From Chengkuizengella sediminis (GTDB lineage Bacteria; Bacillota; Bacilli; Paenibacillales; KCTC-33759): 64,000 bases of DNA. The translations under genes and the position numbers were made by a program. Every line of letters begins with the position of its first letter. The stretch's first letter is position 1. This document shows, piece by piece, positions 54,607 to 63,927 of the stretch. The notes beneath the pieces are model-generated. The model worked only from the letters and a program-made list of their open reading frames with translations. It was not told where the DNA came from and made no database searches. Where the stretch lies: NCBI RefSeq assembly GCF_010078385.1, contig NZ_SIJC01000007.1, positions 124,001 through 188,000 on the forward strand, read 5' to 3'.

Positions 54607-54987
54607 TTAATCTTCATTTTTTTTCTGATTAAGGATCTTTCTTAATTCTTCAATTTCCTTATCCGTTAACTTCTCATTTTTAATAAAATTTAAAATAAAC
54701 ATTTGACGTGAACCAGCATAGATCTTTTTTAAAAAAGATGTTGTCTCTCTTTTCCGACATTCCTCGGCAGAGAGAAGAGGGTAAAATTGTTTAAAGCGAC
54801 CTTCCTTCTTAACACCCAACACTTCTTTTTTTACTAAACGGTTGATTAAAGTGTGTATCGTTTTGGGGTTCCACTCTGTTGAATCTTTTAGCTTATCAAT
54901 AATTTCAGCTGAAGTTTGGGGAGATTTTTTCCACAACTGCTCCATGATTATCCATTCAGCATCTGATATCTTAGAATGAGTACTCAT
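54607..54987 (-). CDS. BlaI/MecI/CopY-family repressor
   Basis: This 126 aa repressor starts at ATG 54987, 8 nt after AAGGAGG. It shows the family pattern ISDAEWIIMEQLWKKSPQTS, then the recognition part WNPKTIHTLINRLVKKEVLG and a C-terminal dimer region that BlaR1-type peptidases cleave (about residues 95-105). It is co-directional with the M56-Kelch gene, as in bla/mec operons. Two dyad operators lie upstream. Confidence 0.92.
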   Translation of the reverse strand: MSTHSKISDAEWIIMEQLWKKSPQTSAEIIDKLKDSTEWNPKTIHTLINRLVKKEVLGVKKEGRFKQFYPLLSAEECRKRETTSFLKKIYAGSRQMFILNFIKNEKLTDKEIEELRKILNQKKNED

Positions 54988-55017
54988 ATAATACACCTCC
55001 TTGGTCTAACATTATAA

Positions 55018-55061
55018 ATACTACGGGCGTAATACTTATTACCATATTACACTCGTAATAT
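55018..55061. promoter_or_regulatory. Paired BlaI-type operators upstream of the repressor gene
   Basis: ATATTAC-ACTC-GTAATAT at 55044-55061 is a dyad with perfect 7-bp arms. ATACTAC-GGGC-GTAATAC at 55018-55035 is a second, imperfect copy whose centre lies 26 bp away. Both contain the ATTAC...GTAAT pattern of BlaI/MecI operators. This suggests autoregulation of the blaI-M56 operon. Confidence 0.65.
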
Positions 55062-55167
55062 TTAAATTGTCAATAGTAATGTTAAATGTAAAAAAATCAT
55101 TAACATTGAATAATCCAAATTGGGTTTCAGAATGTTAACCATTTGATTGGATGATCCACAATAATAA

Positions 55168-55305
55168 ACTTATAAAATAAATAACTTACTTATTAGTATC
55201 TTCACCAAACATATTAAATTCCCAGATTTTCCAGTAGTAGATGAGAATCCAATTAAAGAATCAATGAGTATATTCTTAGATGTAGAAGAAGCAGACAGAA
55301 AATGA
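55168..55305 (+). pseudogene. Possible gene remnant in the gap before the MATE gene
   Basis: An open stretch of 45 codons includes FTKHIKFPDFPVVDENPIKE, SMSIFLDVEEADRK and a TGA stop. The composition looks coding, but no start codon or RBS fits and no family is recognised. The rest of the 54988-55369 gap holds the BlaI operators and the hairpin at 55322. Confidence 0.25.
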
Positions 55306-55321
55306 ACTTTTTATAAGCAGC

Positions 55322-55373
55322 ATAATATAAATCACCAATTCTACTTTATAATAGAATTGGTGATTTATATTAT
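55322..55373. terminator. Long perfect hairpin at the end of the MATE gene
   Basis: The 22-bp arms at 55322-55343 and 55352-55373 are exact inverted copies, with loop CTTTATAA. The right arm includes the MATE stop codon. The stem base is A/T-only, so the 3' arm itself is U-rich; it probably acts as an intrinsic terminator in both directions. Confidence 0.7.
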
Positions 55374-56731
55374 GTGTCAGCTTGTTTTTTTGTTTTAACT
55401 AAAGCCATCTTTTCCCATGCACGAGAACGCCATCTCCATAGCATAGCCAATCCTCTAATCCATTCATCTAAAATATATCCGATCCAAATTCCGTAAAGCC
55501 CATAACCAAAATGAATTCCTAAAATATAAGCGGTTGGAACACTGACACCCCACATAAATAGGGCTCCCATATAAACAGGAAATTTGACATCCCCAGCCGC
55601 TCTTAATGAGTTATTGATGACAAGGTTTAAGGCTCTTCCTGGTTCAAGAATAATAGTCATCAATAATAAACTAGTTCCCAAGCTAATAATTTCAGCATTA
55701 TCTGTAAAAATGCTTAATAATGGTTTGGCAAGGAAGTAAAAAGCAGTTGCAATCATTAAACTAATGAACATGCCTATTTTTAAGCTGTGTATAACTTGTT
55801 TATAAGCTTTTTCGTTTTCTCCTGCTCCAATACGATGACCGACAATAATCTGAGTTCCTTGTCCGATAGCTAGTGAAAATAATAGGATGAGAAACATGAG
55901 ATTAAATACATAAACACGAGTAGTAATGAACATGGTTCCAAGTAAAGCTATGAAGGCTGTAATTGTAAGCTGTTGTGTATTATAAAACAAACCTTCTCCA
56001 GCAGATGGTACCCCTATTTTAATCAGTTTTCTGACATGTTCTTTTGGAAAATAAAATAGATGGCGAAAGCTTATGGGTTGCTTTACTTTAGTAATTAAAA
56101 ATATAAACAGTATTGTTAATCCAATTGAGCGGCTAATCACTGTAGAAATGGCTACGCCTGTAACACCTAATACAGGAATTCCGAATGGACCAAAAATGAA
56201 TAAATAGTTTCCAATTACATTAATGATATTCATAGTAAGTGTAGAATACATCGTTTGTTTCGTGTATCCATGACTACGAATGATACCTGATACGGTCATG
56301 ATTAACGCTTGAATAAACAAAAATCCACTAATAATTTGCAAATAGGTTTTAGCCTCAGACATTAACTCAGGTGGTGTTTTCATCCATTTCAAAGCATAGG
56401 GAGCACAGATATATAAAACCAAACTAAGTCCGAGTCCAATCACGATATTTAGTGAAATAGATGTTCTTCCAATTTCAAAAGCTGTTTTTTTATCGTTTGC
56501 CCCTAGATTTTGTGCAACTAGTATCGTTGTACCTGTGACAACGATACCAAACATCAATATAATGAAATTTTGAATTTGATTGGAAATTCCAACGGCTGCT
56601 ACAGAGTTATCAGAATACTGACTAAGCATGATTGTATCAGCATTTCCCATTAAAATATATAATAAAAATTCAATAAAAATCGGCCAGGTTAAATGAAAAA
56701 GAGATAGTTTTTTCTTTGGTTTTTCACTCAT
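55370..56731 (-). CDS. MATE-family multidrug/toxin efflux transporter
   Basis: This 453 aa protein has twelve predicted membrane helices. It opens FHLTWPIFIEFLLYILMGNA, continues ADTIMLSQYSDNSVAAVGIS (the MATE helix 1-2 signature), and repeats the fold with AIGQGTQIIVGHRIGAGENE in the second half. It exchanges Na+ or H+ for cationic drugs or metabolites. GAAGGGA precedes ATG 56731. It is a single gene with a strong terminator; its substrate cannot be deduced. Confidence 0.92.
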   Translation of the reverse strand: MSEKPKKKLSLFHLTWPIFIEFLLYILMGNADTIMLSQYSDNSVAAVGISNQIQNFIILMFGIVVTGTTILVAQNLGANDKKTAFEIGRTSISLNIVIGLGLSLVLYICAPYALKWMKTPPELMSEAKTYLQIISGFLFIQALIMTVSGIIRSHGYTKQTMYSTLTMNIINVIGNYLFIFGPFGIPVLGVTGVAISTVISRSIGLTILFIFLITKVKQPISFRHLFYFPKEHVRKLIKIGVPSAGEGLFYNTQQLTITAFIALLGTMFITTRVYVFNLMFLILLFSLAIGQGTQIIVGHRIGAGENEKAYKQVIHSLKIGMFISLMIATAFYFLAKPLLSIFTDNAEIISLGTSLLLMTIILEPGRALNLVINNSLRAAGDVKFPVYMGALFMWGVSVPTAYILGIHFGYGLYGIWIGYILDEWIRGLAMLWRWRSRAWEKMALVKTKKQADT

Positions 56732-56964
56732 TTTTTAATTAATCCCTTCACTTTTGTGGGTTATATTTCGAGTAATTTGGTTATTATATCACGATTGACC
56801 ATTGGTGAATACCTAAAAAACGATGATCATCGAAATTTGAGAATTGGGGAAAGGAAAAGATTTTGAAAATACAGGTATTACAGGTTCCATCTCGAATAAA
56901 TTATAAATAGATAGACAAACTTTTGTGAACTTTATCATTTCAAAATTCGTGAGGAGGAAAAAAT

Positions 56965-58485
56965 ATGATTTATGCAGCTCCAGGAATGCAAGATGCAATG
57001 ATTAACTTTAAAAAAAGGTATGATAATTACATTGGAGGAGAATGGACTGCTCCAACAAAAGGTGAATACTTTGAGAATGTGAGCCCAGTTACGGGTCAAG
57101 CCTTTTGCGAAATCGCTCGTTCAAAATCGGATGATATTGAAATGGCACTTGATGCAGCGCACAAAGCAAAACATAGCTGGGGTAAAACCTCAGTCACTGA
57201 AAGAGCACAAATTCTAAACAAAATTGCGGATCGAATGGAAGAAAATTTAGAAATGTTAGCTATTGCGGAAACATGGGACAACGGTAAACCTATTCGTGAA
57301 ACAACGATTGCAGATCTACCATTAGCCATTGATCATTTTCGCTATTTTGCCGGATGTATTCGTGCACAGGAAGGTAGTTTAGGGGAGCTTGATCAAGATA
57401 CAGTATCTTATCATTATCCAGAGCCACTAGGTGTAGTTGGACAAATCATCCCATGGAATTTTCCATTGTTAATGGCAGTATGGAAATTAGCACCTGCACT
57501 TGCTGCGGGCAATTGTGTAGTTTTAAAACCTGCCGAGCAAACTCCAGCATCCATTATGGTATGGGCTGAACTCATTCAAGACTTATTACCACCAGGTGTG
57601 TTGAATATAGTGAATGGATTTGGAGTTGAAGCGGGCAAACCACTCGCGTCAAGTGATCGTATTGCCAAGATAGCTTTTACTGGTGAAACCACAACAGGAC
57701 GTCTAATTATGCAGTATGCATCAAACAATATTATTCCTGTTACCCTAGAGTTAGGTGGGAAATCTCCAAACATATTTTTCAAAGATGTAATGGATCAAGA
57801 TGATGACTTTTTGAATAAATCCATTGAAGGGTTTGTTATGTTTGCTTTAAATCAAGGTGAGGTTTGTACATGTCCATCACGTGCTATCATTCATGAATCT
57901 ATTTATGATCAGTTTATGGAAAGAGCGTTATCACGTGTAGCAGAAATAAAACAAGGAAATCCTTTAAATATGGAAACGATGATTGGAGCTCAAGCTTCCT
58001 CTGAGCAAATGGAGAAAATATTAGCTTATTTTGATATTGCTGAACAAGAAGGGGCAGAAACGCTAATTGGTGGTAAAAGAAATATTCTTGAAAGCGAATT
58101 CAAAGATGGATACTATATTGAGCCTACCGTTTTTAAAGGACATAATAAAATGCGCATTTTCCAAGAAGAAATTTTTGGACCTGTCGTATCTGTTACTACT
58201 TTTAAAGATGAGGAAGAAGCTTTAGAAATAGCAAACGATACTTTGTATGGGTTAGGCGCAGGCGTTTGGACTAGAAACATGAATACAGCCTATCGATTTG
58301 GACGTAATATTGAGGCAGGTCGTGTATGGACCAATTGTTATCATGCTTATCCAGCTCATGCAGCTTTTGGTGGATATAAAATGTCTGGTATAGGAAGAGA
58401 AACACATAAAATGATGTTATCTCATTATCAACAAACAAAAAATTTATTAATCAGTTACAGTCCACAGGCATTGGGATTCTTTTAA
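56965..58485 (+). CDS. Aldehyde dehydrogenase (AldA/ExaC/AcoD-like)
   Basis: This 506 aa NAD-dependent dehydrogenase has [20 protein letters not shown] at its start and [20 protein letters not shown] in the cofactor domain. The general-base Glu at about residue 261 is in [12 protein letters not shown], and the catalytic Cys at about 301 in [23 protein letters not shown] precedes ATG 56965. The pairing with a DUF779 gene 1 bp downstream is typical of acetaldehyde/long-chain aldehyde dehydrogenases of the AcoD/ExaC branch. Substrate probably acetaldehyde or another small aldehyde. Confidence 0.93.
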   Translation: MIYAAPGMQDAMINFKKRYDNYIGGEWTAPTKGEYFENVSPVTGQAFCEIARSKSDDIEMALDAAHKAKHSWGKTSVTERAQILNKIADRMEENLEMLAIAETWDNGKPIRETTIADLPLAIDHFRYFAGCIRAQEGSLGELDQDTVSYHYPEPLGVVGQIIPWNFPLLMAVWKLAPALAAGNCVVLKPAEQTPASIMVWAELIQDLLPPGVLNIVNGFGVEAGKPLASSDRIAKIAFTGETTTGRLIMQYASNNIIPVTLELGGKSPNIFFKDVMDQDDDFLNKSIEGFVMFALNQGEVCTCPSRAIIHESIYDQFMERALSRVAEIKQGNPLNMETMIGAQASSEQMEKILAYFDIAEQEGAETLIGGKRNILESEFKDGYYIEPTVFKGHNKMRIFQEEIFGPVVSVTTFKDEEEALEIANDTLYGLGAGVWTRNMNTAYRFGRNIEAGRVWTNCYHAYPAHAAFGGYKMSGIGRETHKMMLSHYQQTKNLLISYSPQALGFF

Positions 58486-58486
58486 G

Positions 58487-58828
58487 ATGGATGAGAAGGT
58501 TATCGCTACAGATGCGGCGATTGGATTGATTAAAAGGCTGAGAGAGAAACATGGTCCACTCCTTTTTCATCAATCTGGCGGCTGCTGTGACGGGAGCTCT
58601 CCCATGTGTTATCCAAAAGATGATTTTTTAATAGGAAATAGTGATGTGTCCATCGGTGAAATTGGAGACACTCCATTTTATATGAATAAACAGCAGTATG
58701 AGTATTGGAAGCATACTCAATTGATTATTGATGTAGTACCTGGCCGTGGAGGAATGTTTTCATTAGAAGGACCAGAAGGATTTCGTTTTTTAACAAGATC
58801 CCGCGTGTTTCCAAAAAATGAGACATAA
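58487..58828 (+). CDS. DUF779-family protein, partner of the aldehyde dehydrogenase
   Basis: This 113 aa protein has the DUF779 signature FHQSGGCCDGSSPMCYPKDD and VPGRGGMFSLEGPEGFRFLT. The cysteine cluster suggests metal or redox binding. It begins 1 bp after the dehydrogenase stop with only a weak SD, so translation is probably coupled. Function unknown beyond this strict association. Confidence 0.88.
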   Translation: MDEKVIATDAAIGLIKRLREKHGPLLFHQSGGCCDGSSPMCYPKDDFLIGNSDVSIGEIGDTPFYMNKQQYEYWKHTQLIIDVVPGRGGMFSLEGPEGFRFLTRSRVFPKNET

Positions 58829-58893
58829 CAAATTCGTGTCCAAGCACTTATTGGGAATATTTTGTGAATGTTATTAGTTATTGGTTCAATGAC

Positions 58894-58945
58894 AGGGTCC
58901 CAATCATAAATGTATCGAGCAATTTTTAGGGACCCTAACTATTTT
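58894..58945. terminator. Probable intrinsic terminator between converging genes
   Basis: AGGGTCCC (58894-58901) pairs with GGGACCCT (58929-58936) around a 27-nt loop, followed by AACTATTTTTT. Confidence 0.5.
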
Positions 58946-58951
58946 TTAAAG

Positions 58952-60271
58952 TCATTTTTTAATATCGAATACCCCCTCCAAATAATCATTTAAAAAGATT
59001 CCCTCTGGATCCATTTGATCTCTTAACTTTTGAAAATCATTCCATTTTGGGTATAACTTTTTTAATTTTTCTGAAGTTAAGGTATGCATTTTTCCCCAGT
59101 GAGGTCTGCCATTATATTTTTGCATAATCGTTTCCATCTCTTGAAAATACGACTCATACTTCATACCTTTATACATATGAACAGCAATATAGGCTGAATT
59201 CCTTTGATAGGATGGACTTAACCAAATATCATCTTTTTTTACATAACGACATTCAATTGGGAAGTGAACGGCAAATTGTTGTTGATCCATACATCTTTTC
59301 ATTTCTTCAACAACTTTTTTTAGTTTTCCTTCAGGTACGCAGTATTCCATTTCATTGAAACGGACCACTCTATCTGATGTATAAACAAATGGACTATAAT
59401 TTATATTTTCTGCATTAGGTACACCACTAGCTGAAATTCGGCTGATTGTTTTGCTTAAACGAGGGAAAAGGCGACTTGCTTCTGATAATATCCAAAAAAC
59501 ATAATTTTCTAAAACTACATTTTTAAATTTTTGTAAAGGTCGACTAGGTGAAGGTGTTTGATTCGTTTCGTTCGTGATCTTAATCTGAGTTGTTTCGGTG
59601 TGAGGGTAATAAAAAAATTCAAAGTTTCGATTGGTTTTTAAATGGTCTAATTGTTCCAAACAATTTGTTATCGATTGTTTGAACGATCTACAATGCAGTT
59701 TGTATGAAGGGACCACTTTAAGTTTAACCTTGACTATAATCCCTAATGCTCCAAGGGAAATGGCTGCAGCTTTAAACATATTTTGATTTTTTTCATCTGA
59801 ACAAATGATCACTTCGCCCGTACCTGTTACGATTGTGAGCTCTTTTATTTGCGTTGATAGATTCCCAAGACTTACACCTGTACCATGTGTTCCAGTACTC
59901 AAAGCACCTGCGATAGATTGGTGGTCAATATCACCCATATTTTCTAGGGCAAAACCTTGCTGATGTAAAAGCAAACTAAGTTTTTTCAGTTTTGTTCCCG
60001 CCCAAACTTCTGCCCATTGTTCTGAATCGTTTACTTCTACAATCCCTTGCATATCATCTAGTGAAATTAGTAATTGATTTGTATGAACTAAAGGGGTGAA
60101 AGAATGCCCCGAACCTACTACACGTAAACGTTGTTTTTGTTCTATACAATGATGAATGAGTTTTACAACCTCCTCAGTGTTTTGAGGGTAAATGATATTT
60201 TGAGGTGAACTTTTTACTAGTCCTGACCAGTTTTTCCATTCATTTATAGGTTTTTGTTTTAAAGAAAGCAT
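58952..60271 (-). CDS. FAD-linked sugar-1,4-lactone oxidase-type protein
   Basis: This 439 aa oxidoreductase of the VAO/ALO family has the FAD-binding LRVVGSGHSFTPLVHTNQLL (the His may hold FAD covalently), GDIDHQSIAGALSTGTHGTG and LGALGIIVKVKLKVVPSY. The C-terminal ALO part has AVHFPIECRYVKKDDIWLSP and PHWGKMHTL. It resembles D-arabinono-1,4-lactone oxidases and alditol oxidases. It overlaps the upstream PLP-enzyme gene by 13 bp, so the two are translated together. True substrate unknown. Confidence 0.88.
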   Translation of the reverse strand: MLSLKQKPINEWKNWSGLVKSSPQNIIYPQNTEEVVKLIHHCIEQKQRLRVVGSGHSFTPLVHTNQLLISLDDMQGIVEVNDSEQWAEVWAGTKLKKLSLLLHQQGFALENMGDIDHQSIAGALSTGTHGTGVSLGNLSTQIKELTIVTGTGEVIICSDEKNQNMFKAAAISLGALGIIVKVKLKVVPSYKLHCRSFKQSITNCLEQLDHLKTNRNFEFFYYPHTETTQIKITNETNQTPSPSRPLQKFKNVVLENYVFWILSEASRLFPRLSKTISRISASGVPNAENINYSPFVYTSDRVVRFNEMEYCVPEGKLKKVVEEMKRCMDQQQFAVHFPIECRYVKKDDIWLSPSYQRNSAYIAVHMYKGMKYESYFQEMETIMQKYNGRPHWGKMHTLTSEKLKKLYPKWNDFQKLRDQMDPEGIFLNDYLEGVFDIKK

Positions 60272-61446
60272 TTCCCTGCCCCCCTGTAAGTCAAATATTC
60301 ATCTACAATTTCGCCATTTGAAATACAATATAATTGATTAAAGCGCTCACATAACTCACCGCTTTTACTATGACGGAAAAAGATAGGATCACCTATGTCC
60401 AAGTTCTCTTTTCCTTTATATAAAATAGGAGTCTGTACTTCACCAGCACCTTCCAAAGAATGAAGTTTTGTTTTTTCTGGTAAATAAGGAGCTGGCAGTT
60501 TATCCTTTCCTGTTGCTCCAGAAGCAACATATCCTCCACCTGTACAAGTAAATATATTTTCTTTTGGTTTGCGTACAATGTCTAGGGCAAAACCCGCTGC
60601 TGGTTTATATTGAAATTCCTTATACGAATCAAATAATAGAGGAGAGAAAAATCCAGACCCTACAGTGACCTCAGTTATCACTTCTTCCTTACAAGTGCTT
60701 GCTAAGCTACCTGTCCCACCTCCATTGACAAACCGAAATGATAGGTCATATTCTTTTATTGAATCTATGATTTCTGCTCGTTTTTCTTTTATCTGCTCAA
60801 TAGACTGTTTTTTAAGTAATTGAACTACTGAATTTGTAAGTGGCTTTCCTTTCACTTGATCACCGACACCTGCAATTTGTGCTTCATAACCCATTAAACC
60901 ATCTAGTTTTAACTGTTTGGATTGTTGAATGGTATAAATAAGTTGATGTATTTCGTGAATTGAACGAAGAGGAGAACGATAAACTCCGAATCTGAAATTG
61001 GGATAAACCAAAGACATATCCACATCGATGCATACTGGTATTTTAATATCTTCATCTTTAACAATACTTTCGATGAGTTTGATATGTTTGAAACAATCTA
61101 CCATGAAGGTGATTTGTTTCCCTTCTCTTATTTGTTCAACAATAGAAGTGATGTAATCCGTATTGGTGATAGGATATCCCAATAATAGATCGTCAAACCC
61201 ATGTTCAGAGAGGAAGACAGCTTCAGGTGCAGAGTAACACATCACCCCTTGAAAACGCTCACTTTTTTCCATAATTCTTTCTAAAATTGGTACACTGCGA
61301 ATGGATTTACTAGCTATTCTTATTTTTTTATTTAAACTGTGACCTAAAATTTGGGAGATGTTATCATCGAGCAGATCAACATCCAAAAAGGCAAATGGTT
61401 TTGCAATATGGTTAGTAGCTTTTTTATATTGAATATATGTATTCAT
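60259..61446 (-). CDS. Alanine-racemase-fold PLP enzyme (amino acid deaminase/aldolase, DSD1-like)
   Basis: This 395 aa fold-type III PLP protein starts at ATG 61446 after GGGAGGAG. The N-terminal barrel begins PFAFLDVDLLDDNISQIL and has KKIRIASKSIRSVPIL, where the Lys is the probable PLP site. GYEAQIAG and FVNGGGTGSLASTCKE (phosphate binding) follow. The C-terminal metal part has VASGATGKDKLPAPYLP and IFFRHSKSGELCERFNQLY, with a His and Cys as in D-threonine aldolase/D-serine dehydratase. Its coupling to a lactone-oxidase-like gene is also known to me from other Gram-positives. Substrate unknown. Confidence 0.82.
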   Translation of the reverse strand: MNTYIQYKKATNHIAKPFAFLDVDLLDDNISQILGHSLNKKIRIASKSIRSVPILERIMEKSERFQGVMCYSAPEAVFLSEHGFDDLLLGYPITNTDYITSIVEQIREGKQITFMVDCFKHIKLIESIVKDEDIKIPVCIDVDMSLVYPNFRFGVYRSPLRSIHEIHQLIYTIQQSKQLKLDGLMGYEAQIAGVGDQVKGKPLTNSVVQLLKKQSIEQIKEKRAEIIDSIKEYDLSFRFVNGGGTGSLASTCKEEVITEVTVGSGFFSPLLFDSYKEFQYKPAAGFALDIVRKPKENIFTCTGGGYVASGATGKDKLPAPYLPEKTKLHSLEGAGEVQTPILYKGKENLDIGDPIFFRHSKSGELCERFNQLYCISNGEIVDEYLTYRGAGKCFL

Positions 61447-61651
61447 TAAACTCCTCCCTTAATAGAGTATATAATTTTAGAGCATTTATATAGTATATTC
61501 TATAACATGGATTGATTTTCCTTTGTATATCAATGGTTCTAGCTTAAATTGATTATATTTATAATAAAGTTGAATAAAAATAGTTGAATTTTTTAAATAA
61601 TAGTTTACACTTATGATGCAATCAAATTTTAATATTGCGGAGGGGAAAGAC

Positions 61652-63442
61652 ATGAAGCGTTTATTTATTATTGCTTTAAGTTGTTTTTTAATTTTTACTA
61701 GTTTTAGTTCTGTTTTTGCAGAAGGGGACAACTCAACGGATACTGGAGTTGAGGAAAATCAAGGTGGAGAGGAACAAGCAGTAAAAAAAATAACGATCCT
61801 ACATACGAATGATACACATGCTAGAATTAATGAAGGTAAATATGATGGTATGGGACTTGCAAAATTATCTACGCTTGTTAAAGAACAAGAAGCAGATAAT
61901 GCAAATGTACTTTTACTTGATGCGGGAGATACATTCCATGGAACGACTTTTGCTACTTTAGAGCAAGGGAAAAGTATTGCAGAAGTTTTTAACGCTGTTG
62001 GTTATGATGGAATGGCTGCAGGAAACCATGACTTTAACTATGGTTATGAAAGATTACTAGAATTAAAAGAGATGGTTACTTTTCCAGTATTGAGTGCAAA
62101 TGTGATTGTTGAAGAAACGGGAGAATTATTATTGCCTCCTTATATGATTCAAGAAGTAGATGGTGTAAAACTAGGAATCTTCGGTTTATCTACACCAGAG
62201 ACGCACTATAAAACACATCCAAAAAATGTAGAAGGTTTAAAGTTTACTGATCCTGTTGAAGCGGCTCAAACAATGGTAGCAGAACTTCAATCACAAGAAG
62301 TGGATGTCATCATCGCTTTAACACATTTAGGAACAGATGCTTCAAGTACGGATACTAGTATTAAGGTAGCTGAAGGAGCACCTGGAATTGATTTAATCGT
62401 TGATGGACACAGCCATACTGAAGACAACATTGGTGAAAGTGGAACTTTAATTGTAAGTTCTGGAGAGTATACTAAGAACTTAGGTGTGGTAGAGCTTTCT
62501 TTTGATGAAAATGGTGAGTTAGTAAGTAAAGAAGGAAGTTTAATTACTAAAGAAGATGCAGCAGAAGTTGAACCAGATACAGAAGTTCAAGCTGTAATTG
62601 ATGCGATTACTGCATCTCAAGAAACAATTTTAGCAGAGGTTGTAGGTTCAACAAGTGTAGTACTTGATGGTGAAAGAGAACAGGTTCGAGCAGGTGAGAC
62701 AAACTTAGGAAACCTAATTACAGATGCGATGTTAAATGAAACTGGAGCGGATGTAGCACTTACTAATGGTGGTGGTATTAGAGCTTCGATTGATGTAGGT
62801 GAAATTACAAAGGGTGAAGTGATTACTGTATTACCTTTTGGAAATTACATCGTTACTAAAGAAGTTTCAGGTGCAGTCATTAAAGCAGCATTAGAAAATG
62901 GGATTGATTCTTATCCAGATGCAAAAGGAGCATTTCCACATGTAGCAGGTATTGATTATACAATTGACGTTTCCAAACCTGCTGGAGAAAGAGCGGTATC
63001 TATTCAAATTAATGGAGAACCTCTTGATTTAGAGAAAACTTATGTATTGGCAACTAACGACTTCTTGGCTGCTGGTGGAGATGAATATACGATGTTTGCA
63101 GATATTGCGATTAAAAATGAATATCCAGCTCTAGATGAAGTACTTATTCAGTATATTCAAGAAAAAGGTGAAGTGAGTCCTGTGGTTGAGGAGCGTATAA
63201 CTGCCATAAATGAAGTAACAGAACCTGAAGTAACAGAACCTGAAGTAACAGAACCTGAAGTAACAGAACCTGAAGAAGTACCTGAATCTAGTACAGGGAT
63301 TTATATAGTGGTTCCTGGTGATTATTTATCTAAAATAGCAGTAAAATATAATACTACTTGGCAAGAACTTCAAAAATTGAATCAGCTAGACAATCCAAAC
63401 TTAATCTTCCCAGATCAAGAAATAATCGTTCCAGCTGAATAA
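61652..63442 (+). CDS. Secreted 5'-nucleotidase / 2',3'-cyclic phosphodiesterase with LysM domain
   Basis: This 596 aa exported enzyme starts at ATG 61652 after GGAGGGG. The signal peptide MKRLFIIALSCFLIFTSFSS ends near VFAEG. The metallophosphatase domain has ITILHTNDTHARI, LLDAGDTFHGT, GNHDFNYG, ALTHLGTDA and VDGHSHTE. The C-terminal nucleotidase domain has ETNLGNLITDAML, NGGGIRASI and VLPFGNYIV. A linker of four EVTEP units leads to a LysM domain, YIVVPGDYLSKIAVKYNTTW, which binds peptidoglycan. It would salvage nucleosides and phosphate at the wall. Confidence 0.93.
   Translation: MKRLFIIALSCFLIFTSFSSVFAEGDNSTDTGVEENQGGEEQAVKKITILHTNDTHARINEGKYDGMGLAKLSTLVKEQEADNANVLLLDAGDTFHGTTFATLEQGKSIAEVFNAVGYDGMAAGNHDFNYGYERLLELKEMVTFPVLSANVIVEETGELLLPPYMIQEVDGVKLGIFGLSTPETHYKTHPKNVEGLKFTDPVEAAQTMVAELQSQEVDVIIALTHLGTDASSTDTSIKVAEGAPGIDLIVDGHSHTEDNIGESGTLIVSSGEYTKNLGVVELSFDENGELVSKEGSLITKEDAAEVEPDTEVQAVIDAITASQETILAEVVGSTSVVLDGEREQVRAGETNLGNLITDAMLNETGADVALTNGGGIRASIDVGEITKGEVITVLPFGNYIVTKEVSGAVIKAALENGIDSYPDAKGAFPHVAGIDYTIDVSKPAGERAVSIQINGEPLDLEKTYVLATNDFLAAGGDEYTMFADIAIKNEYPALDEVLIQYIQEKGEVSPVVEERITAINEVTEPEVTEPEVTEPEVTEPEEVPESSTGIYIVVPGDYLSKIAVKYNTTWQELQKLNQLDNPNLIFPDQEIIVPAE
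63212..63271 (+). repeat. Four perfect 15-bp tandem repeats in the nucleotidase linker
   Basis: GAAGTAACAGAACCT is repeated four times without change, coding for four EVTEP units between the catalytic and LysM domains. Being exact at DNA level, it is prone to gain or loss of units by slippage. Confidence 0.9.
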
Positions 63443-63467
63443 ATAGCATCGAAATTTAATACATGAT

Positions 63468-63512
63468 AAACCCGAACTTTGGACAGTATTTTAGTCTGAT
63501 TTCGGGTTTTTT
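63468..63512 (+). terminator. Intrinsic terminator after the nucleotidase gene
   Basis: The arms AAACCCGAA (63468-63476) and TTCGGGTTT (63501-63509) enclose a 24-nt loop and are followed by a T-run. Confidence 0.75.
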
Positions 63513-63604
63513 TATGTTTTCCACTTCATAAGTAAAATTTTTGGGGCAAATGCCATATGTTAGGCATACTTTATTATGAATAATGAATATGGGGGGTAAG
63601 ATGA

Positions 63605-63874
63605 TTGATTCAACAAGTCATTCACAGACATCATTGTCGTCAGCGGCTAAGGTCCCTACCTCGTCCTAAATTACGCACATATGGTAGCATTCGTCAAAAG
63701 CGGAAACTGAAAACACTGAATATCAATTCCAATGAACAATATGTACCAGAAGAAAATATAAATATGAATATCGAAACTTACGATTATCCCGATTATCCAG
63801 TGATAGCCTATGCGAGAACACGGCCAAATGGTTATTCAGTTTGTGGATATGGGTATCCAACTTCTATCTATTAA
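63605..63874 (+). CDS. Hypothetical small protein
   Basis: This 89 aa frame starts at TTG 63605 behind a GGGGGG stretch. It is Arg/His-rich at first (QQVIHRHHCRQRLRSLPRPK) and Tyr/Gly/Pro-rich at the end (YPDYPVIAYARTRPNGYSVC, GYGYPTSIY), as in some spore coat proteins. An ATG at 63601 in another frame gives only 22 residues. No family recognised; a hairpin terminator follows. Confidence 0.45.
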   Translation: MIQQVIHRHHCRQRLRSLPRPKLRTYGSIRQKRKLKTLNINSNEQYVPEENINMNIETYDYPDYPVIAYARTRPNGYSVCGYGYPTSIY

Positions 63875-63892
63875 TACTTAGGTACAAAAACG

Positions 63893-63927
63893 GAAAGTGA
63901 GATGTAAATTGCATCTCACTTTCTTTG
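63893..63927 (+). terminator. Intrinsic terminator after the last small gene
   Basis: The 12-bp arms GAAAGTGAGATG (63893-63904) and CATCTCACTTTC (63912-63923) are perfect; the T-tail is short. I see nothing else in the last 70 bp. Confidence 0.65.
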
